DNA of 25,203 nucleotides, taken from NCBI RefSeq assembly GCF_002479325.1, contig NZ_DLMO01000131.1, positions 1 through 25,203 on the forward strand, given 5' to 3'. Made by a program: the position numbers and the translations under genes. Shown here piece after piece: positions 15,841 to 22,802 of this stretch; within the stretch, counting starts at the first letter, position 1, and every line of letters begins with the position of its first letter. Under the pieces are notes generated by a model. It worked only from the letters and a program-made list of their open reading frames with translations. It was not told the DNA's origin and did no database searches. Source of the stretch: Brevundimonas sp. UBA7534. GTDB taxonomy: Bacteria > Pseudomonadota > Alphaproteobacteria > Caulobacterales > Caulobacteraceae.

Positions 15841-15870
15841 ACGGCCCCGGAGATCGCTCTCCGGGGCCGT
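15841..15870 (-). terminator. rplA intrinsic terminator
   Basis: A perfect 13-bp stem (ACGGCCCCGGAGA and TCTCCGGGGCCGT) encloses a 4-base loop. On the minus strand it is followed by TTTTCGTTTCG. It lies 24 bp past the rplA stop and separates rplKA from the AI-2E gene. Confidence 0.93.
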
Positions 15871-15894
15871 CTCTATTCAATCGCGAAGCGGGGA

Positions 15895-16584
15895 TCAGGC
15901 GTCCAGCGAAGCCGGATCGACCTTGATGCCCGGGCCCATCGTCGAGGACAGGCTGATGCGCTTGACGTAGGTGCCCTTGGCGCCCGACGGCTTGGAGCGG
16001 TTCAGGGCGTCGACGAACGCCTTGACGTTGGCTTCCAGCGCGTCCTGCGTGAACGAGGCCTTGCCGATGCCGCCGTGCACGATGCCGGCCTTCTCGACGC
16101 GGAACTCCACGGCGCCGCCCTTGGCGTCCTTGACGGCCTGGGCGACGTTCGGGGTCACGGTGCCGACCTTGGGGTTCGGCATCAGGCCGCGCGGGCCCAG
16201 CACCTTACCCAGACGACCGACCAGGGCCATCATGTCCGGCGACGCGATCACGCGGTCGAACTCCATGAAGCCGCCGTTGATCTTTTCGTACAGATCTTCG
16301 GCGCCGACGTGCTCGGCCCCGGCCGCCTTGGCTTCCTCGGCCTTGGCGTCCTTGGCGAAGACGGCGACGCGGACGTCGCGGCCTGTGCCGGACGGCAGGT
16401 TGACCACGCCGCGGACCTGCTGGTCGGCGTGACGCGGGTCGACGCCCAGGTTGACGGCGATCTCGATCGACTCGTCGAACTTGGCCTTGGCGTTGTCCTT
16501 GACCAGCTTGATGGCGTCGGCGAACGGGATCAGGTCCTGGGTGACGCCGGTGCGGGCCTTCTGGGCCTTGGTTTGCTTGGCCAT
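15895..16584 (-). CDS. rplA: 50S ribosomal protein L1
   Basis: The 229-residue product is of standard length for L1, which forms the L1 stalk and helps eject deacylated tRNA. Family signatures are NLPSGTGRDVRVAVFAKD, GRLGKVLGPRGLMPNPKVGT and VEFRVEKAGIVHGGIGKASF. L1 is also the translational repressor of the L11 operon in many bacteria, binding the leader of rplK. It starts 4 bp after the rplK stop, so the two genes are co-transcribed and probably translationally coupled. It is followed by a strong terminator. Confidence 0.98.
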   Translation of the reverse strand: MAKQTKAQKARTGVTQDLIPFADAIKLVKDNAKAKFDESIEIAVNLGVDPRHADQQVRGVVNLPSGTGRDVRVAVFAKDAKAEEAKAAGAEHVGAEDLYEKINGGFMEFDRVIASPDMMALVGRLGKVLGPRGLMPNPKVGTVTPNVAQAVKDAKGGAVEFRVEKAGIVHGGIGKASFTQDALEANVKAFVDALNRSKPSGAKGTYVKRISLSSTMGPGIKVDPASLDA

Positions 16585-16588
16585 GTGC

Positions 16589-17020
16589 TTAGCCCTCCAC
16601 CACTTCGAGGCCCATCGCGCGGGCGGAGCCTTCGATGATCTTGGCCGCCGCGTCGAGGTCGTTGGCGTTCAGATCCTTCATCTTCTTTTCGGCGATCTCG
16701 CGCAGTTGCGTCTGCGTGATCTTGCCGGCGATCTCGCGGCCGACCAGCTTGGCGCCCGACTTCAGGCCGGTGGCCTGCTTCAGGTACCAGGTCGCCGGCG
16801 GCGTCTTGGTCACGAAGGTGAACGACTTGTCCTGATAGACGGTGATGACGGTCGGAAGCGGGGTGCCCTTGGCTTCCTTCTCGGTCCGCGCGTTGAACTC
16901 CTTGCAGAAGCCCATGATGTTCACGCCGCGTTGACCCAGAGCCGGGCCGATCGGCGGCGAAGGCGTGGCCGAACCGGCCGGCACTTGCAGCTTGATATAG
17001 CCGAGAATCTTCTTGGCCAT
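16589..17020 (-). CDS. rplK: 50S ribosomal protein L11
   Basis: The 143-residue protein has a proline-rich N-terminal domain (LQVPAGSATPSPPIGPALGQRGVNIMGFCKEFN) and a C-terminal rRNA-binding domain (KSGAKLVGREIAGKITQTQLREIAEKKMKDLNA). It forms the GTPase-associated centre with the 23S rRNA and is needed for RelA-type stringent signalling. AGGAGAG precedes the ATG by about 7 bp. It is the first gene of rplK-rplA, separated from nusG by a terminator and a leader with hairpins. Confidence 0.98.
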   Translation of the reverse strand: MAKKILGYIKLQVPAGSATPSPPIGPALGQRGVNIMGFCKEFNARTEKEAKGTPLPTVITVYQDKSFTFVTKTPPATWYLKQATGLKSGAKLVGREIAGKITQTQLREIAEKKMKDLNANDLDAAAKIIEGSARAMGLEVVEG

Positions 17021-17167
17021 TGGTCTCTCCTATGAATGATCCCGGGCTTTGATCCGGGACCGGTGAGCCGTGGTCCGGCATGGCTGCCTCCCACGGATTT
17101 GCCGCACCGCGAACCAGGGTCCGCCGAGCGAAGGCGCGCGTGTATCAGAGGGGGGATGGAAAGGCAA
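17021..17167 (-). promoter_or_regulatory. rplK promoter candidate and structured leader
   Basis: On the minus strand TTGCCT (17162-17167) and TACACG (17139-17144) are 17 bp apart and could be the promoter, giving a leader of about 110 nt. The leader holds an extended hairpin at 17068-17096 (CCGTGG with CCACGG, and inside it GGCA with TGCC) and a second one at 17040-17059 (TCCCGG with CCGGGA). L1 represses this operon through an rplK leader site in other bacteria, so one of these is a candidate L1 target; this is inferred from position. Confidence 0.45.
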
Positions 17168-17201
17168 CGCACGTCCCTGCCCTCGCCGCAGAAACGAAAA
17201 A

Positions 17202-17223
17202 GCCGCGCCCTTTCGGACGCGGC
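17202..17223 (-). terminator. nusG intrinsic terminator
   Basis: On the minus strand GCCGCGTCC pairs with GGGCGCGGC (one G-U pair) across a GAAA tetraloop and is followed by TTTTT. It lies 26 bp after the nusG stop, so tRNA-Trp/secE/nusG and rplKA are separate units or coupled only by read-through. Confidence 0.9.
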
Positions 17224-17249
17224 CTGAAATCTCGACCGGTGCGTGAGCC

Positions 17250-17825
17250 TCAGCCCGCGACCTTCTCCACCTGGCCGTATTCCAGTTCGACCGGCGTGGC
17301 GCGCCCGAAGATGGAGACGGCGACGCGCAGGCGGGCGTTCTCCTCGTCCACGCTCTCGACGGCGCCGTCGAAGCTGGCGAAGGGGCCGTCGGTGACCTTG
17401 ACCTTCTCGCCGATGTCGAAGCGGATGGTGGGCTTGGGACGCTCGACACCCTCTTCCACGGCCCCGATGATGTTCTGCACTTCGCGTTCGGAGACCGGCA
17501 GCGGCTTGGTGCCGCCCGCCGCGCCCAGGAAGCCCGTGACCTTCGGCGTGTTCTTGACCAGGTGATAGGCCTGGTCGGTCATCTCCATCTTCACCAGGAC
17601 GTAGCCCGGGAAGAACTTGCGCTCGGAGTTCACCTTGCGGCCGCGACGGATCTCGACGACGTCCTCGGTCGGCACCAGAATCTCGGAGAAGGCGTCTTCC
17701 AGGCCCTGCTGGCGGGCCTGTTCGCGCAGTTGCTCGGCGACCTTCTTCTCGAAGTTCGAATAGGCGTTGACGATGTACCACTTGTGCCGCGGGTTGGCCG
17801 GCTTGGCGGGCGCTGCGTCGGTCAT
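17250..17825 (-). CDS. nusG: Transcription termination/antitermination factor NusG
   Basis: The 191-residue protein has an N-terminal NGN domain that binds RNA polymerase (KWYIVNAYSNFEKKVAEQLRE and the FFPGYVLVKMEMTD strand). Its C-terminal KOW domain (IGEKVKVTDGPFASFDGAVESV) contacts Rho or ribosomal protein S10. The length is normal for alphaproteobacteria. The short Ala/Pro-rich N-terminus (MTDAAPAKPANPRHK) precedes the domain. It follows secE by 13 bp, the classical secE-nusG pair. Confidence 0.97.
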   Translation of the reverse strand: MTDAAPAKPANPRHKWYIVNAYSNFEKKVAEQLREQARQQGLEDAFSEILVPTEDVVEIRRGRKVNSERKFFPGYVLVKMEMTDQAYHLVKNTPKVTGFLGAAGGTKPLPVSEREVQNIIGAVEEGVERPKPTIRFDIGEKVKVTDGPFASFDGAVESVDEENARLRVAVSIFGRATPVELEYGQVEKVAG

Positions 17826-17838
17826 GGGGGCGTCTTTC

Positions 17839-18135
17839 TTACGAGCCGAGAGCGATGATGTAGCGGAAGGCGAAGCCCAGGCCGGTGTCCACCACCCAGA
17901 AGAAGATCGAGGCGATCAGCACCATGATGAAGACCATCACCGAGGTGATCCAGGTCTCCTTGCGGCTGGGCCACACGATCTTGCGGCCTTCGGCGCGCAC
18001 CTGGCTGAAGAACTGAGCCGGGCTCGTCTTCTTCTTGGGCTCGGTCGCCTCCACGGCGATGGTCTGGCCCGCCGGGGCGGTCTGAAGCTTCGAGCCCATC
18101 TGCGGGCGCTTGCCGGGGTTCTTGGCCTTGGCCAT
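17839..18135 (-). CDS. secE: Preprotein translocase subunit SecE
   Basis: The 98-residue protein has a long polar N-terminal part (MAKAKNPGKRPQMGSKLQTA) and the conserved amphipathic helix QFFSQVRAEGRKIVWPSRKE. A single C-terminal transmembrane helix (SVMVFIMVLIASIFFWVVD) follows. SecE clamps SecY in the SecYEG channel. The start at 18135 gives the common MAK N-terminus but has a weak Shine-Dalgarno. An in-frame TTG at 18153, with AGGA a few bases upstream, is an alternative that adds six residues. A strong hairpin lies between it and the upstream tRNA-Trp. Confidence 0.95.
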   Translation of the reverse strand: MAKAKNPGKRPQMGSKLQTAPAGQTIAVEATEPKKKTSPAQFFSQVRAEGRKIVWPSRKETWITSVMVFIMVLIASIFFWVVDTGLGFAFRYIIALGS

Positions 18136-18158
18136 CAGATGCTCTTCAAACAATTGTT

Positions 18159-18199
18159 CCTGTCGCCCCAGATGGGAAGTCCCATCCGGAAGCGACAGG
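18159..18199 (-). other. Two-tier hairpin between tRNA-Trp and secE
   Basis: CCTGTCGC (outer arms 18159-18166 and 18192-18199) and GATGGGA (inner arms 18171-18177 and 18180-18186) form a stacked stem with small internal loops. On the minus strand it starts 7 nt after the tRNA-Trp CCA end and has no clear T-run after it. A processing site or an attenuator is more likely than a full terminator. Confidence 0.7.
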
Positions 18200-18205
18200 G
18201 GGAAA

Positions 18206-18281
18206 TGGCAGGAGTTGGGGGACTCGAACCCACGACCCCCGGTTTTGGAGACCGGTGCTCTACCAGCTGAGCTAAACTCCT
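18206..18281 (-). tRNA. tRNA-Trp (CCA)
   Basis: The 76-nt cloverleaf has acceptor arms AGGAGTT and AACTCCT, discriminator G and an encoded CCA tail. The anticodon loop CTCCAAA between CCGGT and ACCGG gives anticodon CCA. The T-loop is GTTCGAGTC. Position just upstream of secE-nusG is the standard one for tRNA-Trp in proteobacteria. Confidence 0.97.
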
Positions 18282-18327
18282 AGACAAAGGCCGCCCGCCA
18301 TCGGCAAGCGTCTTCGCCAGAGGGGCG

Positions 18328-18356
18328 CGTATGCCTGACGCGGCCCGGCATTTCAA
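18328..18356 (-). promoter_or_regulatory. Candidate promoter for tRNA-Trp-secE-nusG
   Basis: On the minus strand TTGAAA (18351-18356) and CATACG (18328-18333) are 17 bp apart, about 47 bp before the tRNA 5' end. The -35 is good (5 of 6) and the -10 weak. Confidence 0.4.
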
Positions 18357-18373
18357 GGGCGGATGTGACGCGC

Positions 18374-19711
18374 CTAATCCTCGTCCAGGTGCGCGGCGAC
18401 CGCCTGCTTCTCGTCTTCGGCGCGGACCAGCTCCTTGAAGATCAGCTTGTCGATGCGGCGATCGTCCATGTCGACCACCTCGACCTCGTAGCGCCCGACC
18501 TGCAGAACCTCGCCTTCGTCGGGTACGCGCGACAGCTGATGCAAGATCAGGCCGGCGACGGTGTGGAAGCCTTCGTGATCGCCGAAATCCTCGCCCAGCG
18601 CGTCGGCCAGCTCGTCCAGGTCGGTCTGGCCGTCGACCAGCCAGGAACCGTCCTCGCGCTGGCGAAGATAAGCCTCTTCCTCGTCATGCGATTCGTTGAA
18701 GTCGCCGGCGATCATCTCCAGCAGGTCGGTGGCGGTGATGACGCCTTCGAAGGCGCCGAACTCGTCGACGATGAAGGCCATGTGGACCTTGGAGCCCTTG
18801 ATGATCTCCAACGCCTTCAACACCGAGGTCGACTGCGGGATGAAGGCGGGCTCCTGAACCAGGCTTTCGACGTTGAACTCGCCATTGTCCAACAGGCTGT
18901 CCAGCAGGTCCTTCTTGTGGACGACGCCCAGCGGATTATCGACATCGTTCTCTCGCGCCACGACGATGCGGGAATAGGGACACGAGCGGATTTCCTCGCG
19001 CAGCTGCTTCTCGCTGTCGTCCAGGGCGATCCAGAACACCTCGTGGCGTGGCGTCATGGCCACCCGCACGGGCCGATCGCCCAGCCGCAGGATCTCCTCG
19101 ATCATCTCCTGCTCTTCCGGCTCGATCAGGCCCGCGGACGTGCCCTCGGCCAGGATCGTCGCCACCTCTTCCTGCGTGACGTCCGAACCGTCCCGGTCCT
19201 TGACGCCCAGCAGCTTCAGGATGCCGGATGTCGATGCGGTCAGCAGCAGGACGAACGGCTTCATCACCAGCGCCAGGCTGGAGATGGGCTGCGCCATCTT
19301 GGACGCGATGGTCTCCGGGAAGATCAGCGCCAGGCGCTTGGGAACCAGTTCCCCGACGATCAGCGAGACATAGGTGATGCAGATGACGACCAGGGCGGTG
19401 GCGAAGAATTCGGTGTAGGCCGCCAGGGCCGGAAAACTGGTCTCCAGAATCCGGTCCAACTCACCCGCGATGGTCGCCTGGCCGTAGGCGCCCGCCAGAA
19501 TGCCGATCAGGGTGATGCCCACCTGGACCGCCGACAGGAATTGCGTGGGCTCCTCGGACAGCTTCAGGGCCTTGCGCGCGCCCCGATCCCCCTTCTCCGC
19601 CCGGCTCTGCAGCTTGGATTTCCGGGACGACACGACCGCCAGTTCGGTCATGGCGAAAAGGCCGTTGAGCACCACCAGGAGCAGAACGACGACGATAGCG
19701 ATGAGTAACAT
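18374..19711 (-). CDS. CNNM/CBS/CorC-type membrane protein (hemolysin family)
   Basis: The 445-residue protein has an N-terminal CNNM (DUF21) transmembrane domain (about 1-190) with the FAMTELAVVSSRKSKL segment. A tandem CBS domain pair (about 205-335) carries the VRVAMTPRHEV and MAFIVDEFGAFEGVIT motifs. A C-terminal CorC/HlyC domain (about 350-430) follows. Members of this family are implicated in Mg2+/Co2+ efflux or membrane tolerance; the word hemolysin in database names is historical. No Shine-Dalgarno precedes the ATG, and TATAAC stands 8 bp before it, so the mRNA may be leaderless. It lies between the tuf region and tRNA-Trp, interrupting the usual tufB-trp-secE order. Confidence 0.93.
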   Translation of the reverse strand: MLLIAIVVVLLLVVLNGLFAMTELAVVSSRKSKLQSRAEKGDRGARKALKLSEEPTQFLSAVQVGITLIGILAGAYGQATIAGELDRILETSFPALAAYTEFFATALVVICITYVSLIVGELVPKRLALIFPETIASKMAQPISSLALVMKPFVLLLTASTSGILKLLGVKDRDGSDVTQEEVATILAEGTSAGLIEPEEQEMIEEILRLGDRPVRVAMTPRHEVFWIALDDSEKQLREEIRSCPYSRIVVARENDVDNPLGVVHKKDLLDSLLDNGEFNVESLVQEPAFIPQSTSVLKALEIIKGSKVHMAFIVDEFGAFEGVITATDLLEMIAGDFNESHDEEEAYLRQREDGSWLVDGQTDLDELADALGEDFGDHEGFHTVAGLILHQLSRVPDEGEVLQVGRYEVEVVDMDDRRIDKLIFKELVRAEDEKQAVAAHLDED

Positions 19712-19718
19712 CTAGGGG

Positions 19719-19746
19719 GTTATAGGGACCGACGCGGCGCGACAAA
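19719..19746 (-). promoter_or_regulatory. Candidate promoter of the CNNM/CBS gene
   Basis: On the minus strand TTTGTC (19741-19746) and TATAAC (19719-19724) are 16 bp apart. The expected start site falls at or next to the ATG at 19711, consistent with a leaderless transcript. Confidence 0.5.
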
Positions 19747-19806
19747 CGGCGTCCGCAATGACGACAGTAGGCGACAATCGCCCCTAACGCCACGATTTCC
19801 TTGAAA

Positions 19807-19941
19807 TCACCCCGTGCGGCCGGCCTCGACAGAGCCGTAGGCGCCGGAAACGGGACGCCCTTGAGCATCGTACTGCGTCGCGCAGGCCGACATCCCGATC
19901 AGAGTGCCGATGAACAGACCGATGCGAACCGCGCGAAACAT
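19807..19941 (-). CDS. Small lipoprotein (44 residues)
   Basis: This short gene starts ATG (19941) and ends TGA (19807-19809). The product starts MFRAVRIGLFIGTLIGMSAC and continues ATQYDAQGRPVSGAYGSVEA before ending GRTG. The positively charged start, hydrophobic core and lipobox MSAC (Cys20) make a full lipoprotein signal. The mature part is only 25 residues, polar and Gly/Ala-rich. I do not recognise the family; it is not an obvious entericidin. AAGGA stands 12 bp before the ATG. Upstream lie an exact EcfG/SigT-type promoter and a CtrA-like box, so it looks like a regulated stress gene. The isolated position between tuf and the CNNM gene gives no further functional hint. Confidence 0.7.
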   Translation of the reverse strand: MFRAVRIGLFIGTLIGMSACATQYDAQGRPVSGAYGSVEAGRTG

Positions 19942-19945
19942 AGGG

Positions 19946-19961
19946 TTACCAAATCCTTAAC
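19946..19961. promoter_or_regulatory. CtrA-like box in front of the small lipoprotein gene
   Basis: On the plus strand TTAC (19946-19949), 7 bp, TTAAC (19957-19961) matches the CtrA consensus TTAA-N7-TTAAC at 8 of 9 positions. TTAA is rare in such GC-rich DNA. The box lies between the predicted start site and the ATG, a position suited to repression. Confidence 0.4.
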
Positions 19962-19972
19962 GTCCACGAGCG

Positions 19973-19997
19973 AACGTAGACGGCGGATTCTGGTTCC
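19973..19997 (-). promoter_or_regulatory. EcfG/SigT-type general stress promoter for the small lipoprotein
   Basis: On the minus strand GGAAC (19993-19997) is followed after exactly 16 bp by CGTT (19973-19976), a full match to the consensus of the alphaproteobacterial general stress sigma factor. The predicted start is near 19966, leaving a 5' leader of about 25 nt that contains AAGGA. Confidence 0.65.
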
Positions 19998-20038
19998 AGG
20001 CAAGACCACACGCCTGAAGGCGAACGTAAATGCAGAAA

Positions 20039-20064
20039 CGGCCCCCGGATCGCTCCGGGGGCCG
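20039..20064 (-). terminator. Probable tuf terminator
   Basis: A 10-bp perfect stem (CGGCCCCCGG and CCGGGGGCCG) with a 6-base loop is followed on the minus strand by TTTCTGCATTT. It lies about 180 bp past the tuf stop, unusually far. The T-tract is interrupted. Confidence 0.7.
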
Positions 20065-20244
20065 CTCTGTCTTTTGGCCTATGCTCGCCTCGCGGAGGCT
20101 CGGCGCGAGGCCGAAGCGCTCAGGAAGCGAGCGATCGCATCGCGAGCGTTAGCGCACTCAGAAAGTCGATTACTCGACGATCTTGGCCCCTGCGGGAGCA
20201 TGGCTCCCGCAGCATCGCGAGGATGCGTGGCCTTGGATCGTCGA
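20065..20244. repeat. Palindrome-rich spacer with a duplicate of the tuf 3' end
   Basis: The 24 bases at 20165-20188 repeat exactly at 20240-20263, where they are the last codons, the stop and five following bases of tuf. Between the copies lies a 10-bp perfect hairpin with a 3-base loop (CTGCGGGAGC at 20190-20199 and GCTCCCGCAG at 20203-20212). Further on is another, GCCTCGCG (20087-20094) with CGCGAGGC (20104-20111). No gene is supported in this stretch. Confidence 0.9.
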
Positions 20245-21435
<1,191 letters not shown>

Positions 21436-21496
21436 GGCCAAAACTCCTCGAGGCCCTGGTCCGTCAGCGGAGGGGCGCGATGCTGATCTAAAAACC

Positions 21497-21570
21497 TGGA
21501 GCGGGTAGACGGGATCGAACCGACATCCTCAGCTTGGAAGGCTGCTGCACTACCATTGTGCTATACCCGC
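21497..21570 (-). tRNA. tRNA-Gly (TCC)
   Basis: The 74-nt cloverleaf has acceptor arms GCGGGTA and TACCCGC, discriminator T and an encoded CCA. The anticodon loop CTTCCAA between CAGC and GCTG arms gives anticodon TCC. It lies about 60 bp before tuf on the same strand and is probably in the same transcript. Confidence 0.96.
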
Positions 21571-21650
21571 GCGGAGACTGCGGAAGTTCTTTGGGAACGC
21601 CGCAGCCGGTTCCTCTCCGTCGTCCTGATCCGTCGTATTCGAAAAGCGCG

Positions 21651-21734
21651 TGGTGGGGGAAGTAGGACTCGAACCTACGAAGCTTACGCAGGGGATTTAC
21701 AGTCCCCCCCCTTTGCCGCTCGGGACATTCCCCC
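21651..21734 (-). tRNA. tRNA-Tyr (GTA)
   Basis: The 84-nt class II tRNA has acceptor arms GGGGGAA and TTCCCCC, discriminator A and an encoded CCA. The anticodon loop CTGTAAA between GGGGA and TCCCC gives anticodon GTA. A long variable arm of about 12 nt follows. A run of eight G spans the D-arm/anticodon-stem junction. It is first in the Tyr-Gly-tuf series. Confidence 0.96.
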
Positions 21735-21885
21735 AAACGCGCTCTGTCGAACCGCCGGACCCCTCGTTCCGCCCCTCAAAGGAAGCGGGACGAAACAAAA
21801 GCCTTCGGCTTGCCGCCTCCTCTGAGATAGAGGGGGCGCCCAGACCCGAAAGCCCCTGGGGCTCCAAATCGGAGGGCGTCTTATA

Positions 21886-22770
21886 GTGTCGTCGAAATCA
21901 GAACGCAACGACCGTAAAAGCGGTAAAAAGCAGGCCTTCGCCAGCCGCTCCGGCGGCATTCGCGAACGGTCCGAAAAGCCCGCCGCCAAAGGGTTTGGCG
22001 GTCGTGAGGAGACACCGCGTCCCGCGCGCGGCGCCGACCGAGGCCGGGCCGACGCCGACAATTTCCTGTGGGGCCGGCACCCCGTTCTGGCCGCTCTGGC
22101 GAATCCCGCCCGGCGTGGAACCGGCCGCCTTCTGGCGACGCCCGAGCGCGCCGCCGAAATCGAAGCCGGCGATCTGGCCCACGGCCACCGTATCGAGACG
22201 ATCGATCCCCAAGCCCTGACCCGGATGCTGCCGCCCGGCGCGGTGCACCAGGGCCTGGCCTTCAAGGTCCAGCCGCTGGAGGGCGTGGCGCTGGACGACC
22301 TGGCCGAACCGGCGCAAGGCGTCATCGTCATGCTGGACCAGCTGACCGATCCCCAGAACGTGGGCGCCATTTTCCGCTCGGCCCTGGCCTTCGGCGCGCG
22401 GGGAATCATCGTGCAAGACCGTCACGCTCCCGCCCTGGCCGGCGCCCTGGCCAAGGCGGCGGTCGGCGCCACCGAGCGTCTGCCGCACGCCCGCGTGACC
22501 AATCTCAGCCGCGCGCTTGAGCGGCTGGCGGACCTGGGCTGGCGCGCGGTCGGTCTGGACGGCGCGGGCGAGCAGACATTGGAAGAGGCGCTGGACTCCC
22601 AGCCGACCGTCCTGGTCATGGGCTCGGAGGGCGACGGCATCCGCCGCCTGGTGGCGGAACACTGCGACGTGCTGGCCAAGATCCCCATGCCCGGCGGCTT
22701 CGAGAGCCTGAATGTGTCCAACGCCGCCGCCGTGGCGCTTTATGAGGCGGCGCGCGCGCAACGCGGCTGA
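21886..22770 (+). CDS. rlmB: 23S rRNA (guanosine-2'-O-)-methyltransferase RlmB (TrmH/SPOUT family)
   Basis: The 294-residue protein has a Lys/Arg/Ser-rich N-terminal extension (about 1-55), a substrate-binding domain beginning at NFLWGRHPVLAALANPAR, and a C-terminal SPOUT domain. The three SPOUT motifs are clear: DPQNVGAIFRSA, VMGSEGDGIRRL and IPMPGGFESLNVSNAAAVALYE. This matches RlmB, which methylates G2251 in the peptidyl-transferase region of 23S rRNA; a tRNA TrmH role is less likely from the GRHPV/N-terminal domain layout. The start is GTG (21886) with GGAGGG 9-10 bp upstream. It is transcribed divergently from the tRNA-Tyr/Gly/tuf unit. Confidence 0.92.
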   Translation: MSSKSERNDRKSGKKQAFASRSGGIRERSEKPAAKGFGGREETPRPARGADRGRADADNFLWGRHPVLAALANPARRGTGRLLATPERAAEIEAGDLAHGHRIETIDPQALTRMLPPGAVHQGLAFKVQPLEGVALDDLAEPAQGVIVMLDQLTDPQNVGAIFRSALAFGARGIIVQDRHAPALAGALAKAAVGATERLPHARVTNLSRALERLADLGWRAVGLDGAGEQTLEEALDSQPTVLVMGSEGDGIRRLVAEHCDVLAKIPMPGGFESLNVSNAAAVALYEAARAQRG

Positions 22771-22802
22771 CAGATTGCCGCACCGGCGCTAGAGAGCGGC
22801 CA
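22767..22802 (+). promoter_or_regulatory. Candidate promoter for the TerC-family gene
   Basis: CTGACA (22767-22772, overlapping the rlmB stop) and CTAGAG (22789-22794) are 16 bp apart. The predicted start is at the ATG at 22802, and only a weak GAGAG could act as Shine-Dalgarno. Confidence 0.35.

Noticed and set aside
16530..17081. Frame starting at the ATG in the rplK leader and running through rplK
   Set aside because: It is rplK in another register; kept only as a possible regulatory decoy start, not as a protein.
21436..21496. Search for a tRNA-Thr between tRNA-Gly and tuf, as in E. coli
   Set aside because: No cloverleaf or CCA-ended tRNA sequence is present; the space holds only the tuf leader.
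21594..21613. GGAAC-N10-GTTCC inverted repeat between tRNA-Gly and tRNA-Tyr
   Set aside because: Five-base arms with a ten-base loop are weak, and no CGTT stands at 16-17 bp to make a stress promoter.
21799..21811. AAGCC-TTC-GGCTT hairpin with T-rich sequence on the minus strand, upstream of tRNA-Tyr
   Set aside because: The stem is only 5 bp and no minus-strand gene lies upstream for it to terminate.
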